Of a stretch of 64,000 bases of DNA, positions 52,159 to 61,213 are shown one piece after another. The notes under the pieces were generated by a model. That model worked only from the letters and a program-made list of their open reading frames with translations, searched no databases and was not told where the DNA came from. The stretch's first letter is position 1, and every line of letters begins with the position of its first letter. The translations under genes and the position numbers were made by a program. The stretch is from CALMEC01 sp963777565 (GTDB lineage Bacteria; Actinomycetota; Thermoleophilia; Miltoncostaeales; Miltoncostaeaceae), in NCBI GenBank assembly GCA_963777565.1, contig CAVZQZ010000008.1, positions 186,001 to 250,000 of the forward strand. Reading direction: 5' to 3'.

Positions 52159-52347
52159 GTGGCGCATCTCATCAACTGCGAGTGTGGCTGTGTGGCCCGG
52201 GCCGGCACCGAGGACGTGGCGATCGACCCGATCCAAGACCACAGCACCGACCAACTCGATCTGCTCGGGGGAGGTCACACGTTCGGACCCGGCCGGGTGG
52301 GTTCTGGAGGACTGAGGTTCACGGCCCGCGCCCCGGCGCGGGGGTGA
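52159..52347 (+). CDS. Degenerate DUF1059-like small protein
   Basis: GTG 52159 follows AGGAAGA. The product begins VAHLINCECGCVARAGTEDV, a near match to the DUF1059 start (a strand with CxC and Gly). The helical second half of the family is poor here and turns into Gly/Pro-rich sequence, so the gene may be frameshifted or decayed. A better preserved member is at 8218. Confidence 0.45.
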   Translation: MAHLINCECGCVARAGTEDVAIDPIQDHSTDQLDLLGGGHTFGPGRVGSGGLRFTARAPARG

Positions 52348-52407
52348 CAGCCCGGGGGCTCCGGGAGCTTCCGTTGGGTGAGCGGCCGCGTGGGCGGGAG
52401 GGTCAGG

Positions 52408-55122
52408 ATGTCGCAGTCACAGTCGAGCACGGCCACCGTGATGGAGGACACGCTCCTTCTCCGGAACGGGCGGAGCGTTGCCGTTCGGGTCGCGACGCCT
52501 GCGGATGCTCCGCGGATCCAGGCGCTCTTCGCCGGGCTCTCCGCCGAATCCCTCAGCATGCGCTTCGGCGGGGGCCGCGGCCCGCTCGACGCCGAGGAGA
52601 TCCGGCCGATGGCGGCCGCCCCCGGACCGCACGGGTTCGGACTCGTCGCTCTGGCGGACACCGAGGCCGAGCGGGTCGTCGCGCTCTGCCGGCTCGAGAG
52701 GACGCCGGGTGCGGCGGAGGCCGAGTTCGCTCTCGCCGTCGACGATGCCTGGCATGGACTGGGTCTCGGCACCGGGCTCCTCGAGCGCGTGATCGACCTG
52801 GCGGCGGCCGACGGGCTCGACGGTCTGTGGGGGAGCATCCGACCCGGCAACACCGCCATGCTGCGTGTCCTGCACGACCTCGGCGCGCGCCTCAGCGAGG
52901 TCCGGAACCAGGAGGAGGTCCTGGTGCGGCTCCCGGTTCCGGCGGACGAGGGGCTCGAGATCGCTGGCACGGCGCGCTTCGCCGCCGCCGCCGCGGCGTC
53001 GCTCGTGCCGCTCCTTCGCCCCCGGTCGATCGCGGTGGTCGGGGCGTCGCGGGATCCCGACGAACCGGGCGGAGCCGTCTTCCGCTCCTTGATCGCAAGC
53101 GGCTTCCCGGGACCGGTCTTCGCGGTCAACTCCGCGGCCGGCGAGGTCGCGGGCTGCCGGGCCTATCCCGCGCTCGCCGCTCTCCCCGAGCCCGCAGACC
53201 TCGTGGTCGTCGCGGTGCCGGCAGCGGCCGTCCCGGGCGTGGCCCAGGACGCGGCCGCGCACGGCGCGCGCGCGCTCGTCGTGATCTCGTCGGGCTTCTC
53301 GGAGTCCGGAGCGCGGGGAACGGCGCTCGAGGCCGACCTTCTCCACGTGGCGCGGACGAACGGGCTCCGGGTTCTCGGCCCCAACTGCCTCGGCATCGCC
53401 GTCACGGACCCGTCGGCACCGTTCGACGCCACGTTCACCGCGGCGCCGGTGCCAGGCGGCCGCATCGGGCTCGTCACCCAGAGCGGCGGGGTGGGGATCG
53501 GTGCGCTCGCCTACTGCGCCGCCCGAGGGCTGGGGCTCTCCACATTCGCGAGCATCGGGAACAGGGCTGACGTCTCGTCCAACGATCTCATCGCGTGGCT
53601 GAAGGACGACGGGCGCACCCGGGCGATCCTGCTCTACCTCGAGAGCTTCGGGAACCCGCGGCGCTTTGCCCGCATCGCGCGGCTGGCGGCCCGTCACGTC
53701 CCGATCGTCGCCCTCAAGGCCGGACGCAGCGCCGCCGGGCGGAGGGCCGCGAGTTCCCACACGGCGGCGCTCGCCGCGGGGGAGGCGCCCACCGACGCGC
53801 TCTTCCATCTCGCCGGCGTCGTGCGCGTCGAGAGCGTGGAGGAGCTCTTCGGCGTCGGGGAGTTCCTGGCCGGCCAGCCTCTGCCCGCCGGCCCGCGTCT
53901 CGCGATCCTCTCGAACGTGGGCGGACCGGCCATTCTCGCGACCGACGCATGCGAGGGGGGCGGCCTGGAGGTCCCGGTCTTCGCGGCCGATCTGCAGGAG
54001 CGGCTGAGGCGCCTGACGTCGCGCGTCGCGGCAACCGCCAACCCCGTCGACCTCGGCGCGCGCGCGGATGCGACGGTCTTCGCCGCTGCGGCCCGGGCTG
54101 TTGTCGAGGCCGGAGCCGCGGACGCGCTCCTCGTCATCTACACAGCGGTTCACGGCGGCGACGTACCGGCGCTGGTGCGGGCCGTGCAGGAACTCGCCGA
54201 CGGGAGGATGCCGGTTGCGGGGTGCGTCATCGGGGAGCGTCAGCGGGCTCCGGGCCAGGACCTCGACCATCCCGTCCCATGGTTCGAGTTCCCGGAAGAT
54301 GCGGTTCGGGCGCTCGCGGGAGCGTGGGAGGCCCGGCGGCTCGCGCTCCGCCCCGCTGACCCGCCCCGCGCGATCGAGGGCACCGACCCGCGAGCCGCCC
54401 GGTGGGCGCTCGAGGCCGCCGAGCCCGGGAGCTGGCTCGATGCCGAAGCCTGCGGGGCGATGCTTGGCGCGTACGGCATCGGCATGGCCCGATCTCTCCG
54501 AGCGGGAAGCCCGGACGAGGCGGCGGCCCGCCAGGCCGAGCTCGGGCGGCCGGTGGCGGTGAAGCTCGTGAGCCGCACCCTGACGCACAAGAGCGATGTC
54601 GGAGGCGTGATCCTCGACTGCCGCACGCCTGTGGCCACCGCGGCCGCGTATCGGAGCATCGAGGCCAATGTCGCCGCAGCCGGCCACGAGGGCGAGATGG
54701 AGGGTGCCCTGGTGCAGGAGCTCGCCCCGGAAGGGCTCGACCTCATCGTGGGATCCGTCGCGGATCCGCTCTTCGGCCCGCTCGTCCTCGTGGGCGCCGG
54801 CGGCGTGCAGGCCGAGCTGTGGAATGATCGGCAGGTGGCCCTCGCGCCCGTGGGGCCGCGGACGGCCGGGGAGCTCTGGCGCGGGCTCCACTGCGCTCCG
54901 CTGATCGACGGCTACCGTGGAGCGCCGGCGGCCGACCGGGCCGCGCTCGAGGACCTCGTCGCGCGGGTCGCCCGGCTTGCCGCGGACCAGCCCCTCCTCG
55001 CCGAACTCGACCTCAACCCCGTGAGGGCGTTCGCCGCCGGCGCGGGAGCCCTCGTCCTCGACGTGCGTGCCCGTCGGGCCGCTCCCCATGGCCTGCCAAC
55101 GCCTCCCCATCGTGCGCTTTGA
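52408..55122 (+). CDS. GNAT acetyltransferase fused to ADP-forming acyl-CoA synthetase (Pat-type)
   Basis: A 904-residue protein. Residues about 10-180 are a GNAT domain (LLRNGRSVAVRVATPADAPR, AVDDAWHGLGLGTGLLERVI). The rest is an NDP-forming acyl-CoA synthetase: CoA-binding LRPRSIAVVGASRDPDEPGG, VISSGFSESG, GRIGLVTQSGGVGI, SSHTAALAAGEAPTDALF with the phospho-His position kept (H451), and an ATP-grasp half (VAVKLVSRTLTHKSDVGGVI). An N-terminal GNAT is the arrangement of the Streptomyces PatA type, which acetylates acyl-CoA synthetases. ATG 52408 has GGGAGGG upstream. Many homologues have lost the His; here it is present. Confidence 0.9.
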   Translation: MSQSQSSTATVMEDTLLLRNGRSVAVRVATPADAPRIQALFAGLSAESLSMRFGGGRGPLDAEEIRPMAAAPGPHGFGLVALADTEAERVVALCRLERTPGAAEAEFALAVDDAWHGLGLGTGLLERVIDLAAADGLDGLWGSIRPGNTAMLRVLHDLGARLSEVRNQEEVLVRLPVPADEGLEIAGTARFAAAAAASLVPLLRPRSIAVVGASRDPDEPGGAVFRSLIASGFPGPVFAVNSAAGEVAGCRAYPALAALPEPADLVVVAVPAAAVPGVAQDAAAHGARALVVISSGFSESGARGTALEADLLHVARTNGLRVLGPNCLGIAVTDPSAPFDATFTAAPVPGGRIGLVTQSGGVGIGALAYCAARGLGLSTFASIGNRADVSSNDLIAWLKDDGRTRAILLYLESFGNPRRFARIARLAARHVPIVALKAGRSAAGRRAASSHTAALAAGEAPTDALFHLAGVVRVESVEELFGVGEFLAGQPLPAGPRLAILSNVGGPAILATDACEGGGLEVPVFAADLQERLRRLTSRVAATANPVDLGARADATVFAAAARAVVEAGAADALLVIYTAVHGGDVPALVRAVQELADGRMPVAGCVIGERQRAPGQDLDHPVPWFEFPEDAVRALAGAWEARRLALRPADPPRAIEGTDPRAARWALEAAEPGSWLDAEACGAMLGAYGIGMARSLRAGSPDEAAARQAELGRPVAVKLVSRTLTHKSDVGGVILDCRTPVATAAAYRSIEANVAAAGHEGEMEGALVQELAPEGLDLIVGSVADPLFGPLVLVGAGGVQAELWNDRQVALAPVGPRTAGELWRGLHCAPLIDGYRGAPAADRAALEDLVARVARLAADQPLLAELDLNPVRAFAAGAGALVLDVRARRAAPHGLPTPPHRAL

Positions 55123-55393
55123 TCGCAGCGTTGCGCTCTGAATGACCTGGCGAAGACGATTGCGACGACGCCATCGGCCGAGCGCCGCCAGACCAGAGGC
55201 CGCGCCGCGAAGGCGGCCGGCCGCCGTCTGGGCGAGGCCTCCGCGGCAGGTTGAAGGGTGCGAACGCACGCCGGAGTTCGACGCCGAAGCAACGTTCGGA
55301 CGCCAAATCCAGTTGTATTTAATACACGCATAGCTCGAATCGCGTGTATTCCCGCACCGCTGATCCTGGGCGGGGTTCGGGGCAATGCAGCCG
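55123..55393. other. Intergenic with operator-like motif
   Basis: About 270 bases between the convergent Pat-type gene and the hypothetical gene. No convincing gene. It holds the second copy of the 20-base operator-like motif (55312-55331), although no gene start follows in its orientation. Confidence 0.5.
55312..55331 (+). promoter_or_regulatory. Operator-like motif, copy 2
   Basis: GTTGTATTTAATACACGCAT on the plus strand, 18 of 20 identical to the site at 45852. A further GTGTAT follows 12 bases later, as in copy 1 (13 bases). The area is much more AT-rich than its surroundings. Confidence 0.5.
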
Positions 55394-55747
55394 CTAGGTG
55401 CCCTTGTCTTTGAGGATCGCGAGGAACCGGTCGATGAGCGCGACGCGCTCCCGGACGATGACCGCGAAGCTGGCCTGGTGCGGCTCGAGCGCCGTGGGAG
55501 GATCGGTCGCCGCCCCCTCGGTGTATTCGACGTAGACGGCGCGATCAGCGATCGCGAACCGCGCCAACGGGGCGAGCTGCTCACGGGACAACTCTTGGTC
55601 TTCGTACATCCAGAAGGAGGGGTCCGGGTCCCTGTCGGTGCCGATCACGCGGAGCAACTCCACGTACCCCGCCGCGTCTCGCGACGCGGCGGCGAGGGCG
55701 CCGTCGCGGAGCCGTTCCGCCGCGTCGATGAGCGCCAAAGACAGCAC
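55394..55747 (-). CDS. Hypothetical protein (117 aa)
   Basis: A helical protein beginning (V)LSLALIDAAERLRDGALAAA and ending IVRERVALIDRFLAILKDKG, with an internal beta part (FWMYEDQELSREQLAPLARF, ADRAVYVEYTEG). Coding-like sequence (TSIRVTSDELADIRA) continues in frame upstream to about 55793 without a standard start, so the true start may be a rare codon there. No family recognised. Confidence 0.55.
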   Translation of the reverse strand: MLSLALIDAAERLRDGALAAASRDAAGYVELLRVIGTDRDPDPSFWMYEDQELSREQLAPLARFAIADRAVYVEYTEGAATDPPTALEPHQASFAVIVRERVALIDRFLAILKDKGT

Positions 55748-56331
55748 CGCGCGGATGTCGGCGAGCTCGTCGCTGGTGACGCGGATCGACGTGTCTATCG
55801 TGGTCCCACCTGTGTCTTGAGCGCATGGAAAGGATTCGCTGAAGCCACGGCGCCACGCGAGGCCTGCGCCGCATCGTGACCCACCATGGGCCAGGCGCCG
55901 GCTCCGAGAGCGGGGGATGGGATCAGTCGGCCGATGACGGAGACGGCGGCGACGCGGGCGATCACAGACGAATCCAAGCGCATCTCCCCGGCGCGCTCAT
56001 CCGCGCGATCACCGATCGCGCAGCGGCCGGATACGGAGAGGCTGTGAACTTCAAGTCCGAACCGGTGAACCTCGACGGGTGTGCTGCGATACCCCCAACG
56101 GTTGTGGCTTGGAACCGTTTGGAGAAGTAGCTCTGGAGGGGTCGATCGTCTCCGCAGGTTGCTCGAAACCGAGGAGAAGATGAGCCCGTTCGGGCTTGTC
56201 CTTCCGACCGAGGGCCTGGCGGAGACCCTCCCAGGGCGATTGGACACGGCGGAGGGGGTGCTGACCGCTACGAACCGCAACGGATCGCCACATGTTCTGA
56301 CGAATTCGCAGGGTGCGGCGGTCGACGCCTT
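55748..56331. other. Gene-poor stretch
   Basis: About 580 bases with no convincing gene on either strand. GC content is lower than in the rest of the window, especially after 56050. It adjoins decayed fragments on its right side and looks like a remnant zone. Confidence 0.5.
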
Positions 56332-56732
56332 ATGGCGGGCGGCACCCATGAGGACGCAGCGCTTGCGGCAGGTGTGCACCGCATGACCGTGACACGCTGG
56401 GTGAATCACCACCCTGCTTTTCGTCGCCGAGATGAACCGCGTCCGAGCCGACCTTGTCAGTCGAACGCAAACCAAGGTCCATCGGCTCACGGAGCTGGGC
56501 TTGGAGGTCGTGGAGCGGGCCCTCGAAGCCGGAGATCTCGACGCTGCGCTGAAGTGGCTTCGCCGCCTTCCGCCAGGCTGACGCCGGTTGAATAGGCCCG
56601 GCCGATTCGGTGGATGTTTTCGAGGACTGTCGGGCCGCGATGCCGGCAGCTTGGGACGATCTGCTTCGCGGTTATAACGAGCCGACCACCTACGACGCTG
56701 AGCGCCTGATCAGGGAGCGGCTTTCTCCATAG
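56332..56732 (+). pseudogene. Phage-type helix-turn-helix protein, decayed
   Basis: ATG 56332 begins MAGGTHEDAALAAGVHRMTV then TRWVNHHPAF, a homeodomain-like HTH as in phage-derived phBC6A51-like or small terminase-type proteins. A one-base change in a T run near 56420 shifts the frame, which then continues VAEMNRVRADLVSRTQTKVH and LEVVERALEAGDLDAALKWL. A second break near 56580 precedes AAMPAAWDDLLRGYNEPTTY, ending at 56732. The gene is recognisable but cannot be read through. Confidence 0.6.
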
Positions 56733-56859
56733 CCGCGATATATCGCATTCCGCCAATTGAGGGACAGGCGAGTGTTTCTCGGCAGCGGGCGCGCGGTGCG
56801 CCCGACCCATACTTCGCCACGGAGAAGGCAGCCTTGACGCACTTGCTCCTCGTGATAGC

Positions 56860-56923
56860 GGGACGTCCGGCCGGCCCGTTCACCCTCACCGCCCGCGCCT
56901 GGTACGCCGCCGGACGGCGCTAG
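56860..56923 (+). pseudogene. Methyltransferase C-terminal fragment
   Basis: A short plus-strand frame ending at TAG 56923 encodes RPAGPFTLTARAWYAAGRR, nearly identical to the last residues of the methyltransferase at 42375-43175 (TAGPFALDARAWYAAGRR). Nothing else of such a gene precedes it. It is the tail of a deleted paralogue. Confidence 0.6.
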
Positions 56924-57792
56924 GGCGAGGACGCCGACGGCTTCAGGCTGCGGGGCCAGAGCCGATGCTCGAGCACGGCGTTCAACTGGGCCCCGAGGAG
57001 CACGAGGATCCCGGTGAGGTAGAACCACCAGAGGAGGGTGATGACGGTTGCGAAGTTCCCGTACGTCGCCTCGGCGTTCTGCAGATACCTCGAGATGATC
57101 AGGGATGACAGCGACTGCAGGATCCAGAAGCCACCGCCGGTCAGGATCGCGCCGGGCAGTACGTCGCGGACGGTGACGTCCCGCGAGGTCAGTATTCGGA
57201 AGGCGATCACGAAGACCACGACGTCGATGACGATCGCGATCACGTAGCCGCCGGCGACCGCGATCGTTGGGATGTCCAGATCCTCGCTGGTGCCGGACAC
57301 GAACCCGGTGATCAGCACGCTCAGGATGATGGCGAGCCCGATGAGGCCGATCGCCAGGAGCCCGTCGAGGGTTTGGCGAACGACGCCGGCCTGCTCGGAT
57401 TCGGGCACCTCCCAGACCGAGTCGAAGGCGAAGCGCGCGGTCCTGGCCGCGCCGGTCGCGCCCCAGAGCGCGGTGACGAGGCCGAGCGCGAGTGCCCACC
57501 AACTCCCGCTGATCCCTCTGTCGGTGAAATCGATGAGCGGCACGTAGCCGTTGATCGTGTCGATCACTCCGCCGCTGACGTCGTCGGGGAGGAACCAGCC
57601 GAGCAGGGTCGCGGCCGCCAGCATGAGGGGGAAGATCGAGAAGAAGGTCCAGAAGGCCAACAGCGCGGCGAGGGTGGCGCTCTTGTCCTCCTGGAACCGC
57701 TTCGCGGCGGCCACGGTGACGGCGCTCGCGCCGTGAGTCTGCTGCCAGCCGTCGATCCGCTCGACCAGGCCGCTGCTTGCCCTGGTTGCCAC
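56920..57792 (-). CDS. YihY/BrkB-family membrane protein
   Basis: A 290-residue protein with six predicted helices. Family features: AAKRFQEDKSATLAALLAFW followed by TFFSIFPLMLAAATLLGW, SWWALALGLVTALWGATGAA, and TYGNFATVITLLWWFYLTGI. YihY proteins were once annotated as RNase BN; their true role in the inner membrane is unknown. GTG 57792 follows GGGGAG. It overlaps the convergent methyltransferase fragment by four bases. Confidence 0.92.
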   Translation of the reverse strand: MATRASSGLVERIDGWQQTHGASAVTVAAAKRFQEDKSATLAALLAFWTFFSIFPLMLAAATLLGWFLPDDVSGGVIDTINGYVPLIDFTDRGISGSWWALALGLVTALWGATGAARTARFAFDSVWEVPESEQAGVVRQTLDGLLAIGLIGLAIILSVLITGFVSGTSEDLDIPTIAVAGGYVIAIVIDVVVFVIAFRILTSRDVTVRDVLPGAILTGGGFWILQSLSSLIISRYLQNAEATYGNFATVITLLWWFYLTGILVLLGAQLNAVLEHRLWPRSLKPSASSP

Positions 57793-57943
57793 GTGCTCCC
57801 CTTTCCGGCCCGGGCGGGCCCAATCAGGTGCTCCGGGCAGTCGCCGCCAGTCTCACCCACTCGCCGCGGGCGCGCAACACGGCGGTCGTCGCCGGGCTAC
57901 CCTCGGGACTGCATCGGGGCAGGCCGGGGGAGGAGTGCCGGAG

Positions 57944-58016
57944 TACCCCCAACGGGATTCGAACCCGTGCCGCCGGCGTGAAAGGCCGGTGTCCTAGGCC
58001 GCTAGACGATGGGGGC
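57944..58016 (-). tRNA. tRNA-Glu (TTC anticodon)
   Basis: A complete cloverleaf: acceptor GCCCCCA/TGGGGGT (first pair G-U), D arm CGTCTAGCGGCCTAGGACA, anticodon stem CCGGC/GCCGG around CTTTCAC (anticodon TTC), T loop TTCGAAT, discriminator A. CCA is not encoded. Confidence 0.95.
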
Positions 58017-58119
58017 GCGGGGCGCCACGGCCCCGCGGGGGATGATAGACGCCGTGGACCACGCCGGACCTCGGCTCGGATCGGGGCGGAATCCGGCGCG
58101 CCAGCTACCATGCGCCGCC

Positions 58120-59952
58120 GTGACTACCCGAGCCGATCTCCGCAACGTCGCCATCGTCGCCCACGTCGACCACGGCAAGACTACCCTCGTCGACGCCATG
58201 CTCTGGCAATCCGGCGCGTTCCGGGCCAACGAGCAGGTCAACGAGCGCGTCATGGACTCCATGGACCTGGAGCGCGAGAAGGGCATCACGATCCTCGCGA
58301 AGAACACCGCCGTCCGGCACAACGGGATCAAGATCAACATCGTCGACACCCCCGGTCACGCCGATTTCGGCGGGGAGGTGGAGCGCGGCCTGCACATGGT
58401 CGACGGTGTGCTGCTGCTCGTCGACGCGAGCGAAGGGCCGCTGCCGCAGACCCGGTTCGTGCTGCGAAAGGCGCTCGAGGCGCGGCTCCCGGTCGTCCTG
58501 GTCGTCAACAAGGTCGACCGGCCCGACGCCCGCATCGGCGAGGTCGTCGACGAAGTGTACGAGCTCTTCCTGGACCTCGACGCGGACGAGACCCAGATCG
58601 AGTTCCCGATCGTCTACTGCAACGCCAAGGCCGGCCGGGCGTCGCTCACACCCGACGAGCAGGGCACCGACCTCGAGCCGCTGTTCGCCGCGCTCGCCGA
58701 GCACATCCCGGCGCCCACCTACACCGAGGGCGCGCCGCTGCAGGCACTGGTCACCAACCTCGCCGCATCGAAGTACGTCGGGCGCCTCGCGATCTGCCGC
58801 GTGCACGAGGGCACGATCGCGCGCGGCCAGACGGTCGCCTGGTGCCGGCGCGACGGCAGCATCGAGCGGGTCAAGGTGACCGAGTTGTACGTCACCGAGG
58901 AGCTCGAGCGCGTGCAGGTCGACGAGGCGGGGCCGGGCGAGATCATCGAGGTCGCCGGCCTGCCGGAGGTGACCATCGGCGAGACGCTCGCCGACCCGGA
59001 GACGCCGATGCCGTTGCCGGTCATCGCGGTCGACGAACCCAGCCTGTCGATCACCATCGGCATCAACACCTCGCCGCTCGCAGGTCGCGACGGCACGAAG
59101 CTCACGGCCCGCAACGTGCAGGAGCGCCTGGACCAGGAGCTGGTGGGCAATGTTGCGCTGCGCGTCCTTCCCACCGCCCGCCCTGACACGTGGGAAGTGC
59201 AGGGCCGCGGCGAGCTGCAACTGGCGGTACTCGTGGAGACCATGCGCCGGGAGGGCTTCGAGCTCACGGTCGGCAAGCCTCAGGTCTTGACCCGCGACAT
59301 CGACGGGACCGTCCACGAGCCGGTCGAGCTCGTCTCGATCGACGTGCCCGAGGACCTCCTGGGTGTCGTCACGCAGCTCCTCGCGTTGCGCAAGGGACAG
59401 CTGAAGGAGATCGTGAACCACGGCACCGGCTGGGTGCGCATGGAGTACCTCGTCCCCGCGCGCGGTCTCGTCGGGTTCCGCACCGAGTTCCTCACCGAGA
59501 CGCGCGGGACCGGCCTGCTGCACCACGTGTTCGACCGGTGGGCACCGTGGTTCGGCGACATCCGGACCCGCCCCCGCGGAAGTTTGGTGGCCGACCGCAC
59601 GGGCGTCACCACCACGTTTGCCCTGTTCAGCCTGCAGGAGCGCGGGACGCTCTTCGTCGGCCCGGGGGAGGACGTCTACGAGGGCGCGATCATCGGGGAG
59701 AACGGCCGGGGCGACGACCTCGACGTCAACCCCACCAAGGAGAAGAAGCTCACGAACATTCGTTCCTCCACCGCCGAGGAGCTCGTGCGGCTCGTGCCGC
59801 CCCGGCGTATGTCGCTCGACCAGGCCATGGAGTTCGTGCGTGACGACGAGTGCGTCGAGGTCACCCCTGAGCGGGTGCGGCTGCGGAAGGTCGAGCTCGT
59901 GGCCCACGCGCGGGCCAAGCTCGCGAAGCGGGGGGCGCCGACCCCGGCGTAG
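58120..59952 (+). CDS. typA: TypA/BipA ribosome-associated GTPase
   Basis: A 610-residue translational GTPase. G1 is VAHVDHGKTTLVDAML, G2 REKGITILAKNTA, G3 DTPGHADFGGEVERGLHMVD, G4 VVNKVDRPDARI. Domains II and III and the TypA-specific C-terminal domain (RSSTAEELVRLVPPRRMSLD, QAMEFVRDDECVEVTPERVR) follow. It helps ribosome assembly and stress adaptation. GTG 58120 puts the P-loop near residue 17, as in homologues; in-frame ORF upstream to 58009 overlaps tRNA-Glu and was rejected. Confidence 0.96.
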   Translation: MTTRADLRNVAIVAHVDHGKTTLVDAMLWQSGAFRANEQVNERVMDSMDLEREKGITILAKNTAVRHNGIKINIVDTPGHADFGGEVERGLHMVDGVLLLVDASEGPLPQTRFVLRKALEARLPVVLVVNKVDRPDARIGEVVDEVYELFLDLDADETQIEFPIVYCNAKAGRASLTPDEQGTDLEPLFAALAEHIPAPTYTEGAPLQALVTNLAASKYVGRLAICRVHEGTIARGQTVAWCRRDGSIERVKVTELYVTEELERVQVDEAGPGEIIEVAGLPEVTIGETLADPETPMPLPVIAVDEPSLSITIGINTSPLAGRDGTKLTARNVQERLDQELVGNVALRVLPTARPDTWEVQGRGELQLAVLVETMRREGFELTVGKPQVLTRDIDGTVHEPVELVSIDVPEDLLGVVTQLLALRKGQLKEIVNHGTGWVRMEYLVPARGLVGFRTEFLTETRGTGLLHHVFDRWAPWFGDIRTRPRGSLVADRTGVTTTFALFSLQERGTLFVGPGEDVYEGAIIGENGRGDDLDVNPTKEKKLTNIRSSTAEELVRLVPPRRMSLDQAMEFVRDDECVEVTPERVRLRKVELVAHARAKLAKRGAPTPA

Positions 59953-59981
59953 CCCCGACGCCGGTCACGTTTGACGGGCCG

Positions 59982-60671
59982 TCAGGCGGCGGGACGGACG
60001 AACAGGCCTTCGGCAGCGGAGTCGCTGATCGCGCGCTCCGCGCCTTCGACGCGCACCTTGATCTGGTGGGCGGCGCGACGGTAGTCGAGCACCTCCACGC
60101 GCTTGCCCGGGACGAACCCCTCGTCGTAGAACCAGTTGAGGAGGTCGCCGTCGTGCTCCGCGAGTCGCACGACGTCGACCGTCACGCCGGGCTCGACATC
60201 CGAGAGCGGCAGGAGCTCACGGTTCTCGATCTGCTCGGTCGCGGTGTCGATCGGCCAGCCGTGGGGGCATCGGTCGGGGTGGCCGAGGCGCTCGCTCATA
60301 CGCTCCACCATTTCGTCGGTGAACGCCTCGCCGATCTCGTCGGCATGCACGTGGGACTCCGCCGGGCTGTAGCCCATGAAGTCGGTGAGGAACCGCTCCA
60401 CCAGCCGGTGCTTGCGCACGACCCGCTGCGCCCGCTCCACGCCCGCCTCGGTGAGGATCGCCTCCTTGTGCTCGCCGCGGTGCACGAGATCATCGGCCTC
60501 GAGCCGCTTGAGCATCTCGCCCGCGGACGCCCGTGACACGCCGAGCATGTTCGCGACGCGCGAGGCGATCGCGGCGGAATCGGTGGCCGGCGCGTACTCT
60601 CCGATCGGGAACGCCAGGAAGTAGATCGTCTCGAGGTACTCGTCGACGGAGTGGTTCTGATGGTGCGCCAT
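59982..60671 (-). CDS. DtxR/MntR-family metal-dependent repressor
   Basis: A 229-residue three-domain regulator: N-terminal winged helix (VDEYLETIYFLAF, VANMLGVSRASAGEMLKRLE, KEAILTEAGVERAQRVVRKH), a dimerisation/metal domain (HVHADEIGEAFTDEMVERMS, HPDRCPHGWPI) and a C-terminal SH3-like FeoA domain (GKRVEVLDYRRAAHQIKVRV). It binds Fe2+ or Mn2+ and represses uptake genes. No iron or manganese transporter is nearby, and no clear DtxR box is visible. Confidence 0.92.
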   Translation of the reverse strand: MAHHQNHSVDEYLETIYFLAFPIGEYAPATDSAAIASRVANMLGVSRASAGEMLKRLEADDLVHRGEHKEAILTEAGVERAQRVVRKHRLVERFLTDFMGYSPAESHVHADEIGEAFTDEMVERMSERLGHPDRCPHGWPIDTATEQIENRELLPLSDVEPGVTVDVVRLAEHDGDLLNWFYDEGFVPGKRVEVLDYRRAAHQIKVRVEGAERAISDSAAEGLFVRPAA

Positions 60672-60781
60672 CGCCGCTGACGCTAGCAGGACGGATGCCC
60701 GGTCGGCGATTGATGCGACACCCGCCCGGTGGTGCCGCGCCGCCCCGCGACGTGGCCGTCGCGGGGCGGCCGACGGATCGC

Positions 60782-61213
60782 TCAGGCGAGGCGCGCGTCG
60801 ACCGAGAGCTCGACGTTGCCCGTGAGCGCCTGTGAGACGGGGCAGCCGTCCTTCGCTGCGTTCGCGGCCGCGATGAAGCCCGCCTCGTCGACACCGGGCA
60901 CCCGGCCGACGACCGTCAGGGCCGAGCGGGTGATGCCCGTGCCGGGCACGAAGGTCACCGTCGCGCTCGCCTTGAGCTCGTCCGGCGGCGTCCCCGCCTC
61001 GGCAAGGCCGTGCGACAGCGCCATGCAGTAGCAGGCGGCGTGCGCCGCGGCGATGAGCTCCTCGGGGCTGGTGCGTCCATTGGGCTCCTCCGACCGTGAC
61101 GGCCAGCTCACGTCGAGCGGCCCGAACGCACCGCTGGTCACCGATTCGATTGTCCCCTTGCCGTGGAGCAGGTCCCCATTCCAGGTGACCGCGGCATGCC
61201 GGTCAGTTGCCAT
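60782..61213 (-). CDS. OsmC/Ohr-family peroxide-detoxifying protein
   Basis: A 143-residue OsmC subfamily protein. The first catalytic Cys lies in SPEELIAAAHAACYCMALSH and the second in NAAKDGCPVSQALTGN, with Arg in the N-terminal part. It reduces organic hydroperoxides by thiols. ATG 61213 follows GGAGGACGG; an extension to 61294 was rejected. It stands alone. Confidence 0.93.
   Translation of the reverse strand: MATDRHAAVTWNGDLLHGKGTIESVTSGAFGPLDVSWPSRSEEPNGRTSPEELIAAAHAACYCMALSHGLAEAGTPPDELKASATVTFVPGTGITRSALTVVGRVPGVDEAGFIAAANAAKDGCPVSQALTGNVELSVDARLA

Noticed and set aside
52417..55584. Open frame of 1055 codons on the minus strand opposite the GNAT-CoA ligase gene
   Set aside because: It is a shadow of the plus-strand gene in high-GC DNA: rich in Arg, Gly, Pro and Glu, no motifs, while the plus strand has clear GNAT and CoA-ligase domains.
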